A DNA stretch of 5,856 bases from Treponema sp. (GTDB lineage: Bacteria > Spirochaetota > Spirochaetia > Treponematales > Breznakiellaceae). Positions 1 through 5,194 of the stretch are shown in pieces. Made by a program: the position numbers and the translations under genes. The DNA is taken from positions 1 through 5,856 of the forward strand of contig JAIRZS010000040.1 of assembly GCA_031267115.1 (NCBI GenBank), written 5' to 3'. The first letter of the stretch is position 1; every line of letters begins with the position of its first letter. The notes under the pieces are model-generated. The model was not told the origin of the DNA. It saw only the letters and a program-made list of their open reading frames with translations, and searched no databases.

Positions 1-39
1 CCTGCGGCAAAAAAGGATACCGCTTCTATCCCTTGCGCT

Positions 40-71
40 GCTCAAAAACGGCCTCCGTGCCGTTTTTGAGC
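40..71. terminator. Perfect 13 bp hairpin, possible bidirectional terminator
   Basis: Arms GCTCAAAAACGGC (40-52) and GCCGTTTTTGAGC (59-71) are perfectly complementary around the six-base loop CTCCGT. The core reads A5-CGGC-loop-GCCG-T5, so on either strand a short GC stem is followed by five T residues, as in a bidirectional Rho-independent terminator. The GC part is only four pairs, which is weak for a classical terminator. It could instead simply be one member of the palindrome cluster. On the minus strand it lies about 220 bases past the TPR gene stop. Confidence 0.4.
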
Positions 72-73
72 TG

Positions 74-100
74 TAAGTTTTTTGCTTCGCAAAAAACTTA
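74..100. repeat. Perfect 12 bp hairpin with TTC loop
   Basis: Arms TAAGTTTTTTGC (74-85) and GCAAAAAACTTA (89-100) pair perfectly around a three-base TTC loop. The core is shared with the hairpin at 145-167. Its T6/A6 tracts and outer T-A and A-T pairs differ from that second copy in a way that keeps both stems paired. It is part of the hairpin array and its function is unknown. Confidence 0.75.
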
Positions 101-144
101 TGAAACCATTACAGCCGGCCTCCGTGCCTGCGGCTTTCGCCTTG

Positions 145-167
145 GGAGTTTTGCTTCGCAAAACTCC
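145..167. repeat. Perfect 10 bp hairpin with TTC loop
   Basis: Arms GGAGTTTTGC (145-154) and GCAAAACTCC (158-167) pair perfectly around TTC. This is the second, diverged copy of the 74-100 hairpin. The two outer pairs are G-C instead of T-A and A-T, and the T tract is four instead of six with a matching loss on the A side. Confidence 0.75.
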
Positions 168-248
168 GGGGAAATTTCCTCCGCTGAAGCGGTTTTGATT
201 TTGCGGCAGCGCGGAGTTCATGTCCGATGAGGAACGGGCCGCCGCGGA

Positions 249-270
249 GGACGGCGTATACAGCCCGTCC
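249..270. other. Weak 3' hairpin beyond the TPR gene
   Basis: GGACGG (249-254) and CCGTCC (265-270) can form a 6 bp stem with a 10-base loop, about 20 bases after the stop codon of the minus-strand TPR gene. No T run follows on the minus strand, so it is not a convincing intrinsic terminator. The rest of 168-289 shows no supported gene, only short palindromes such as GGAAATTTCC at 170-179. Confidence 0.25.
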
Positions 271-289
271 GCGCCTTGCCGCCCGCGCT

Positions 290-895
290 TCATTCCGCGT
301 ATTTTTCCGCCGTTGCCGCGTCAAGATCCGCCGCCTCCTGTAACAACCTCGCCGCGGCCTCTTTATCGCCCTTGCCCCGGTATGCCTTGGACAGCGACGC
401 GAGCACCTTTGCCTGGGTTTCCGTACCGGCAAATGAGAAATGCGGATGCCCCTTCGCCCGTTCCAGTTCGCGGATCGCGGCGTCCCGCTGCCTAAAACTG
501 CCGGGAATACTGGCGCAGGTTATGCCCCGGTTTATATACATAATCAATTTTTGATTATCCGGCACGCTGCTTCCCCCTCCGCCGTCCAGCAGTTCCATGC
601 CCCGGGCCATAAGATCGATGCCCTCGTTGACATGGGCCAATTTATTCCAAAACAAAAGCTCAACGGAAGCAACTTTCGCGAGGATGCTGCCCTTGTATAT
701 CAGGGCCTCCGGGTTTTGCGGGTCCTCCCGCAGTACGCCGTTAAGGTAATCGACCGCCGCAAGCATATCCTGTTTCGACCCCTCCATGACCCTTAGATAC
801 CGCGCCTGAAAGGCCGCCGCGTCGAAAACATCCGCAAAGACAGGGCCGCATACCAAGGCCGAGAGGGCTAAAAAATACAACCGTTTATAAAACAT
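290..895 (-). CDS. Exported TPR-repeat protein
   Basis: A 201-residue protein whose N-terminus is a signal peptide: basic residues at 4-5, a hydrophobic run to about residue 17, and a likely signal peptidase I site VFA|D at 21/22. The mature part is helical and TPR-like. One repeat spans about 40-73, with the turn DPQNPEALIYKG typical of TPRs. A helical segment follows at 78-103 (FWNKLAHVNEGIDLMARGMELL), then a Gly-rich loop at 104-110. A segment around 120-147 (INRGIT...RQRDAAIRELERA) resembles TPR proteins in which a VNEGxxLM helix precedes a RRxxAIxxxE helix. A final repeat covers about 157-192. TPRs mediate protein contacts, and the partner is unknown. The ATG lies 12 bases after the flavoprotein stop, with GGGG 5 bases upstream as a modest ribosome site, so the two genes probably form an operon. 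Cys16 does not sit in a standard lipobox, so periplasmic is preferred over lipoprotein. Confidence 0.8.
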   Translation of the reverse strand: MFYKRLYFLALSALVCGPVFADVFDAAAFQARYLRVMEGSKQDMLAAVDYLNGVLREDPQNPEALIYKGSILAKVASVELLFWNKLAHVNEGIDLMARGMELLDGGGGSSVPDNQKLIMYINRGITCASIPGSFRQRDAAIRELERAKGHPHFSFAGTETQAKVLASLSKAYRGKGDKEAAARLLQEAADLDAATAEKYAE

Positions 896-907
896 ACAAG
901 CCCCAAT

Positions 908-2512
908 CTATTTGGATTTCCGCGCGTACTGCGCGGGGAAACGTTTCGAGAAAACCGCCGTACATATACCCATTACCAGGGGGCATACCATGTTTATCAG
1001 CCCCGCGAGCTGGTAATAATAGCTGTGCATTACGGCCCACACCCAGGTACAGGAAATAATATACATGCCGCCCCAGCCGATGCTGATTATTTTATTGGTC
1101 AATAAGAAAAGCGGGTTGTTAAAGGCGGCCTCCCCTCCGTATTTGTTCGACGAGTACCACGCGCTCAAGGGTATGCGCGTACCAATCGAGGTAAGCCATA
1201 ATAATCCAAAGAGCCCGTAGGAAAGGGTAACAAGAATCGGTAAATTAAATCCCGTAATCGTTAATACGCTTAATACCGCAACGCACAATACGCTTACCGC
1301 GTCATACACGGTCAATTTTCTTATAACCGAAAAAACCGGCACCGCGGCGGCAAGGACAAGCGCAAGGTATATGCCGAAATCCGGCGAGAGCGGAACCGCC
1401 GTCCAAAAGGCCGCCCAGGGAAGAATAAAAAGCCCCATCGCCCGTTTCCCGGGCCCCCTTTCCCCCGCTTTTCCGGCGTTCTTTCTGCCGGAAAAACAGC
1501 GTTCCAAAAATTCCAGGGCGGAAAAATCGCCGGTTACACGGTACTTATGCTGGAAAAGCGCGTCCTGGCCGCTCAGCTTGCCTTCGGAAACGGCGGCCCA
1601 TACCTCAAAGGTTGTTTCTATCCGCAGAGTACAGGGCGGGAAATTTTCCGCCCTAAAGGCGCACTTTGTTTTTTCCAGGACGAGCTGGTACGTTTTTTCT
1701 AAATCTGTAAAGTAAAATTCAAGGGTGATTTCTTTGTCCTCTCCGTGGGGTTTATACACCGCCGACATCTGCCGTAAAAGCCGGTACGCCTTGTCTTCTA
1801 CTTTCTGTGCAGCTCCGCCCTTTTCCCAGCTTAGATTAGCCATTTCCATAAATTGTCCCGGAGGGTATAGGGGCTCGTCTAATTTTTTCCGCGTATCCTC
1901 CGAAAAACCGCCTTGTTTTATATATTCCTCTCCGGCCCGGACAACATAGGACAAATATTCGTCTGTCCGCCCTTCCAACTGGGGGACGCGGAACAATTCG
2001 CCCTCCGGGCAGAGTATTTTAACAAGACGGCCGCCGGACATAATTTCAAACTGCGCGGTCAACGCCTCGTAGTTGTTTTGAACGGTAAAAAACCCGCAGG
2101 TTGAAATAAGAATATGCCGCTGGTCTTTTGCGGTATACCGCGGCGGGTGCCCCGCCGAACCGTCGGCCCGGATGATAATATCCGGCAAATTAGTCGGCAG
2201 CAAACGGTCGATAAGGGCCTTGGTCTTTGACGGTACGCCGTAATAGTAAAGCGGAAAGCTCCAAATAATTAGGTCGGCGTTACTATACCGGTCAAGGATG
2301 CCGCCCATATCATCGGCGATAACGCATTTCCCCGGTGTTTTTTCCCAGCAGCAAAAGCAGCCGCGGCAGGGTTCTATAGTCTGCTGGGACACGGTGATTA
2401 TTTCCACCGAATGGTTTCCGGCCTTGTTTATTCCCTCGATAAACGCGTCGGCAAGTTTTAAGGTATTGCTTTTTCCGCCCCTCGGGCTTCCGTTGATAAC
2501 CAGTATATTCAA
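908..2512 (-). CDS. Membrane-anchored flavodoxin-like NAD(P)H-dependent oxidoreductase with SCP2 domain
   Basis: A 534-residue, three-part protein. Residues 1-180 are a flavodoxin-like NADPH-dependent FMN reductase fold: first beta strand then the FMN phosphate loop NGSPRGGKSNT (7-17), and FPLYYYGVPSKTKALIDRL (86-104), the loop and helix typical of the family. Cysteines 49, 52, 55 and 63 give CX2CX2CX7C, with an extra Cys54. This spacing fits that of iron-sulfur flavoproteins (Isf), so a cluster is possible but unproved. Residues about 262-342 match an SCP2 sterol-carrier domain (FTDLEKTYQLVL, then SEGKLSGQDALFQHKYRVTGD), which binds hydrophobic ligands. A basic linker (343-357) leads to about six membrane helices (358-376, 379-397, 404-422, 425-443, 473-495, 501-521). 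I infer that it reduces a lipophilic substrate or quinone-like molecule at the inner membrane face. The TTG at 2512 is chosen because GGAGG lies 5 bases upstream and the first beta strand starts immediately; the open frame continues to a TTG at 2587 without ribosome site or fold support. It is first in an operon with the TPR gene. Confidence 0.85.
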   Translation of the reverse strand: MNILVINGSPRGGKSNTLKLADAFIEGINKAGNHSVEIITVSQQTIEPCRGCFCCWEKTPGKCVIADDMGGILDRYSNADLIIWSFPLYYYGVPSKTKALIDRLLPTNLPDIIIRADGSAGHPPRYTAKDQRHILISTCGFFTVQNNYEALTAQFEIMSGGRLVKILCPEGELFRVPQLEGRTDEYLSYVVRAGEEYIKQGGFSEDTRKKLDEPLYPPGQFMEMANLSWEKGGAAQKVEDKAYRLLRQMSAVYKPHGEDKEITLEFYFTDLEKTYQLVLEKTKCAFRAENFPPCTLRIETTFEVWAAVSEGKLSGQDALFQHKYRVTGDFSALEFLERCFSGRKNAGKAGERGPGKRAMGLFILPWAAFWTAVPLSPDFGIYLALVLAAAVPVFSVIRKLTVYDAVSVLCVAVLSVLTITGFNLPILVTLSYGLFGLLWLTSIGTRIPLSAWYSSNKYGGEAAFNNPLFLLTNKIISIGWGGMYIISCTWVWAVMHSYYYQLAGLINMVCPLVMGICTAVFSKRFPAQYARKSK

Positions 2513-2516
2513 AACA

Positions 2517-2524
2517 CCCTCCCC
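2517..2524 (-). promoter_or_regulatory. Ribosome binding site deciding the TTG start of the flavoprotein
   Basis: The minus strand reads GGGGAGGG then TGTT before TTG at 2512-2510. The GGAGG core (2522-2518) sits 5 bases from the start, which is ideal spacing, and this settles the unusual TTG start over the longer open frame. Confidence 0.7.
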
Positions 2525-2534
2525 GCTTTTCCAT

Positions 2535-2540
2535 TTTATA
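2535..2540 (-). promoter_or_regulatory. Candidate -10 box for the flavoprotein-TPR operon
   Basis: TATAAA on the minus strand lies about 22 bases before the TTG start. A possible -35, TTGCGT, is 15 bases further upstream (3 of 6 matches to TTGACA, short spacing). If it is used, the leader would be only about 15 bases. The evidence is weak; the real promoter may lie elsewhere in 2541-2746. Confidence 0.25.
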
Positions 2541-2635
2541 CCGACCGTACTTTCCACGCAACGGTTTTTGCAAAACAAACACGGCAAGGCCGAAAGAGTA
2601 ATCAGCCTGCCGGCATGGAGCGCGCCGCCGGGGTA

Positions 2636-2665
2636 TTACGTCTTATCGTTCAAAAAGGCTATAAT
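2636..2665 (+). promoter_or_regulatory. Candidate sigma-70 promoter of the ABC exporter
   Basis: A perfect TATAAT -10 hexamer lies at 2660-2665, about 80 bases before the exporter start. The -35 region is poor: TTACGT at 2636-2641, with 18-base spacing, matches the consensus at only two positions. Such a promoter would be weak or activator dependent. Transcription would begin near 2672. The intergenic region 2513-2746 separates divergent genes, so it is where shared control could occur. No clear operator palindrome is seen apart from the leader hairpin. Confidence 0.45.
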
Positions 2666-2690
2666 CGCCCATAGAAGAAAGGATACGCGG

Positions 2691-2709
2691 AAGGGCCGGA
2701 AAAGCCCTT
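2691..2709 (+). other. Leader hairpin upstream of the ABC exporter
   Basis: AAGGGC (2691-2696) and GCCCTT (2704-2709) form a perfect 6 bp stem with the loop CGGAAAA, inside the predicted untranslated leader and 37 bases before the start codon. No T run follows directly, so it is not an evident attenuator. It could be an mRNA stability element or chance. Confidence 0.3.
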
Positions 2710-2736
2710 GTAAAACGGCTTCTACTAAAACATGAC

Positions 2737-2741
2737 GGGAG
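2737..2741 (+). promoter_or_regulatory. Ribosome binding site deciding the ABC exporter start
   Basis: GGGAG lies 5 bases before the ATG at 2747. A second in-frame ATG at 2732 lies upstream of this site and has no purine-rich ribosome site of its own, so 2747 is preferred. Confidence 0.65.
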
Positions 2742-2746
2742 ATACT

Positions 2747-4504
2747 ATGAAACTTGCACTGCGCATCTTACGCATGGCCCGCAAATACTGGGGAACCCTG
2801 CTGCTTGCGGCAATCGGCATCGTGGGCGCCGCCCTCCTGAACCTGGTAACCCCAGAAATCGTGCGCCGCCTTACGAGAACCCTGGCATCTTCTTCGGGGG
2901 ACGGCTTCCTCAGCGAGGGCAGGATCCTCCTGTACGTGATCATTCTGACCGCCGCCTATATTGTCCGCGCGGTCTGCCGTTTCCTCAGCATCGCGGTAAG
3001 CCATATCGCCGCCTGGAGTTTTGTTCCCGAATTGACGCTCACGGTGTACAACAAGATTCAGAGCCTGTCGCTGAAATTTTTCCACAACCGGCAGACCGGC
3101 GAGCTTTTAAGCAGGATAGTCAACGATACCCGGCAGCTTGAACTCCTCGTGGCCCACGCGCTGCCGGATCTTGTTTCCAACGCCCTGGTGGTGCTGAGCG
3201 TGGCGGTTATGCTTTTCGTCATCAATCCGTCCCTTGCCCTGTTTACCCTTATCCCGGTTCCCTTTGTGGTGATAGTGAGCACCCTCTTTTCAAAAAAGGT
3301 TCGGCCCCTGTTTATGATAAACCAGCGGGTCCTGGGCGAACTGAACGGCGCCTTGCAGGACAACCTCCAGGGGATGAAGGAGATCCAGACTTTTGTGCAG
3401 GAAGAAAACGAGCGGATCAAACTGGGGGAGCATACTAAAATTTATTCACAGGTTAATATACGCGCCAATATCGCGTCGGGGCTTTACCACCCGGGGATAG
3501 AATTGCTCACGTCCCTGGGAACGGTTATCGTGGTGGGCCTCGGCGGCTATATGGCAAGCCGGGGCCGCCTGTCCCTGGCGGACGTGGTCGGCTTTGTCAT
3601 GTACCTTAGTCTTTTTTATCAGCCCCTGGCCACCCTGGCGCGGCTTGCCGAGGACGTACAGAACACCTACGCCGGCGCGGTGCGGGTGTTCGAACTCCTG
3701 GACGCCGAGTCCGATGTGAAGGAAGCGCCCGACGCCCGCACGCTGAAATCCTGTAAGGGGGAAGTGCGTTTTGAAAACGTGAAATTCCGCTACGGCGCCG
3801 ATGACGATGTGGTTCTGGACGACGTAAGTTTTACCGCCGGGGCCGGCCGTATGCTGGCCATCGTGGGGCCCACGGGGGTCGGGAAAACGACGGTGCTTTC
3901 CCTGCTGGAACGGTTTTACGATCCCCAGGAGGGAAGCATTTACGTCGACGGCCGGGACATACGGACCCTTACCCTAAGTTCCCTGCGGGGCAATATCTCC
4001 ATAGTGCTTCAGGACACCTTTCTTTTTAACGGCAGCATCGCCATGAATATCGCCTACGGCTCTCCCAAGGCCGGGCCGGAGCAGATCAGGCGGGCGGCCG
4101 CGGCCGCCTGCGCCGACTCTTTCATCAGAGCCATGCCCCAGGGCTACGACACGGTAGTCGGCGAACGGGGGGTACGGCTTTCCGGCGGGCAGAAGCAGCG
4201 TATCGCCATCGCCAGGGCTATTCTCAGGGATACGCCGATTCTGATTCTGGATGAGGCTACCAGCGCGGTGGATACCGGAACCGAGAGCGAAATCCAGGAG
4301 GCTATTAACGGGCTTTCGGGCAGCCGCACGATTATTGTGATCGCCCACAGGCTTTCCACGATACGGCGGGCCGATGTCATCATGGTTCTGGAAAACGGCA
4401 AGGTGGCGGAACAGGGCACCCACGAAGAGCTTATGAACCGGGGCGGCCTCTACGCCCGGCTTTCGGTCATGCAGGAGCAGAAACAAAGTAATTCGGCCGC
4501 GTAG
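2747..4504 (+). CDS. ABC-type half-exporter (fused permease and ATPase, MsbA/LmrA-like)
   Basis: A complete 585-residue half-transporter of normal length for the ABCB/MsbA-type exporters. The N-terminal domain has six hydrophobic segments at roughly 15-35, 60-80, 135-155, 160-180, 250-270 and 275-295. The ATPase domain follows from about 335: A-loop Tyr349, Walker A GPTGVGKTT (374-382, Lys380), Q-loop Gln422 in VLQDTF, signature LSGGQ (478-482), Walker B ILILDE with Asp502 and catalytic Glu503, D-loop SAVD (506-509), and H-loop His534 in IAHR. All catalytic residues are intact, so it should hydrolyse ATP as a dimer. No second half-transporter gene is adjacent, so a homodimer is likely. The substrate cannot be read from sequence: lipids, drugs and peptides are all known for the family. 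It is transcribed divergently from the flavoprotein operon and ends with tandem TAG TAG stops. Confidence 0.95.
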   Translation: MKLALRILRMARKYWGTLLLAAIGIVGAALLNLVTPEIVRRLTRTLASSSGDGFLSEGRILLYVIILTAAYIVRAVCRFLSIAVSHIAAWSFVPELTLTVYNKIQSLSLKFFHNRQTGELLSRIVNDTRQLELLVAHALPDLVSNALVVLSVAVMLFVINPSLALFTLIPVPFVVIVSTLFSKKVRPLFMINQRVLGELNGALQDNLQGMKEIQTFVQEENERIKLGEHTKIYSQVNIRANIASGLYHPGIELLTSLGTVIVVGLGGYMASRGRLSLADVVGFVMYLSLFYQPLATLARLAEDVQNTYAGAVRVFELLDAESDVKEAPDARTLKSCKGEVRFENVKFRYGADDDVVLDDVSFTAGAGRMLAIVGPTGVGKTTVLSLLERFYDPQEGSIYVDGRDIRTLTLSSLRGNISIVLQDTFLFNGSIAMNIAYGSPKAGPEQIRRAAAAACADSFIRAMPQGYDTVVGERGVRLSGGQKQRIAIARAILRDTPILILDEATSAVDTGTESEIQEAINGLSGSRTIIVIAHRLSTIRRADVIMVLENGKVAEQGTHEELMNRGGLYARLSVMQEQKQSNSAA

Positions 4505-4548
4505 TAGGTTGTTTACGACAAAACCACTGCTAAGCGATTGCTATATTT

Positions 4549-4741
4549 AAGAAAAAACCACGGAGTTGCACGGAGAAACACGGAGGACGCCCAAACAAGC
4601 ACGCGGGAGCGTGTTGAACAATTGAAAGCTGCATGGCGGGAGCCCCAAAAAATGCCGATGTACGGAATAAATGCTTTAAGGGCGTAGGATTTATAACAGC
4701 AAACTCCGTGAAACTCTGTGCCCTCCGTGGTGAATCTTCTT
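4549..4741. repeat. Inverted-repeat element with phased CACGGAG units (MITE-like)
   Basis: The stretch between the convergent genes contains three CACGGAG units in perfect 10-base phase on the left (4559, 4569, 4579) and the inverted set CTCCGTG, CTCTGTG, CTCCGTG on the right (4704, 4714, 4723). The symmetry continues outward with AAGAA (4549-4553) against TTCTT (4737-4741), and inward with ACGCCC (4587-4592) against GGGCGT (4680-4685). The interior holds a small hairpin, CACGC/GCGTG, at 4600-4613, and the octamer GCGGGAGC occurs twice (4603-4610 and 4636-4643). CACGGAG-type repeats flanking short intergenic segments are, from recall, common in several bacterial phyla and often give spurious small proteins. 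No transposase is encoded and no target duplication is evident. A transcript from either side would fold into a long imperfect stem that might help end transcription. Confidence 0.7.
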
Positions 4742-4768
4742 TTCTCCAAGTCTTTCATATCTGATTGT

Positions 4769-5194
4769 TTAGTCTTGACAGCCTACTAGTTCCACATCCG
4801 CCAGGAAGCGGCGGAAGCCCAGGCTGCGGCCGTTGGCCAGAACCATTTCCCGCAGTTCCACCCTGCCCCGGACCCGGACGATCCGCTGTTCATAGGATTG
4901 AAGGGCCCGGCGGGAGGGGCCTTCCAGGTACCAGTCCTCGTCGTCCCCGCTGGTAAGGACCAGATCGGGGAAGGGATCGCTCCCCAAAAGACGGACGCGG
5001 CCCTCCAGTTCCACCAGATCCCCGCCGCGGACAGGGCCGCGGGGGCCGTTGACAACGGGAACTTCCGGCGGCTCCACAACGCCCGCCGGGGGGGAATCCG
5101 GTTTATCCCGGCGGCCCAGGGAAAAGGCCGGAGAATCGAAACAGAGGGTCCCCAGGACCAGGAAAAAAACCAGCCCTGCGGGAAGCGGGCTCAC
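4769..5194 (-). CDS. Small exported protein with OB-fold-like domain
   Basis: A 141-residue protein starting at a GTG whose last two bases are the first two of the preceding gene's TGA stop, a four-base GTGA overlap typical of translational coupling; GGAAGGGG lies 4 bases upstream. Residues about 6-26 form a hydrophobic signal sequence with a possible cleavage after SPAFS. Cys18 does not fit a standard lipobox. A Pro-rich, low-complexity stretch (about 32-53) follows. The C-terminal part (about 56-138) alternates beta-strand-like segments (LVELEGRVRLLG, DLVLTSG, RIVRVRGRVELREM, ADVELVG), a pattern suggesting a small five-stranded OB barrel as in other exported bacterial OB-fold proteins. I do not recognise a named family. 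The role is unknown; the coupling suggests that it works with the upstream peptidase in the envelope. The open frame extends 45 codons further upstream, but that part overlaps the peptidase gene and is not supported. Confidence 0.7.
   Translation of the reverse strand: MSPLPAGLVFFLVLGTLCFDSPAFSLGRRDKPDSPPAGVVEPPEVPVVNGPRGPVRGGDLVELEGRVRLLGSDPFPDLVLTSGDDEDWYLEGPSRRALQSYEQRIVRVRGRVELREMVLANGRSLGFRRFLADVELVGCQD

Larger units (their letters stand above)
1..167. repeat. Clustered palindromic hairpin array, two diverged copies of a composite unit
   Basis: This intergenic stretch contains successive inverted repeats and no credible gene. A 13-base direct repeat, CGGCCTCCGTGCC, occurs exactly at 49-61 and 116-128. 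Each copy is followed by a hairpin with the identical core TTGCTTCGCAAAA (74-100 and 145-167), giving two composite units about 67-69 bases apart. A minor 5 bp stem, GGATA/TATCC, lies at 15-19 and 27-31. The arrangement resembles the palindromic intergenic repeats that are spread through many bacterial genomes, but I cannot name a family. The array lies beyond the 3' end of the minus-strand operon ending at 290, so roles in transcription termination or mRNA 3'-end protection are possible. That is an inference from position only. Confidence 0.75.

Noticed and set aside
1..167. CRISPR-like reading of the repeated hairpins
   Set aside because: Only two imperfect units are present, without constant repeat length or unique spacers, and no cas gene is nearby.
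181..200. Possible plus-strand intrinsic terminator CCGC-TGAA-GCGG followed by T-rich sequence
   Set aside because: The stem is only 4 bp and the T run is interrupted; no plus-strand gene ends just upstream within the window.
42..293. 83-codon minus-strand frame at the left edge
   Set aside because: It runs through the hairpin array and palindromes, has no ribosome site or domain, and its composition is that of noncoding repeats.
2513..2587. 25-residue Cys-containing N-terminal extension of the flavoprotein
   Set aside because: The upstream TTG has no ribosome site, and the fold starts right after the TTG at 2512, which has an ideal one. The three extra Cys are probably untranslated.
2298..2735. 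145-codon plus-strand frame over the divergent region
   Set aside because: Half of it is antisense to the flavoprotein, it ends just at the exporter start, and it has no domain or ribosome site.
3974..4486. 170-codon open frame on the minus strand
   Set aside because: It lies wholly inside the ABC exporter ATPase domain, where the plus strand has all catalytic motifs; it is an antisense shadow of a GC-rich gene.
4513..4758. 81-codon minus-strand frame across the inverted-repeat element
   Set aside because: Its translation is made from the repeat itself (TTEGTEFHG from CACGGAG units), the usual spurious product of such repeats, with no ribosome site.
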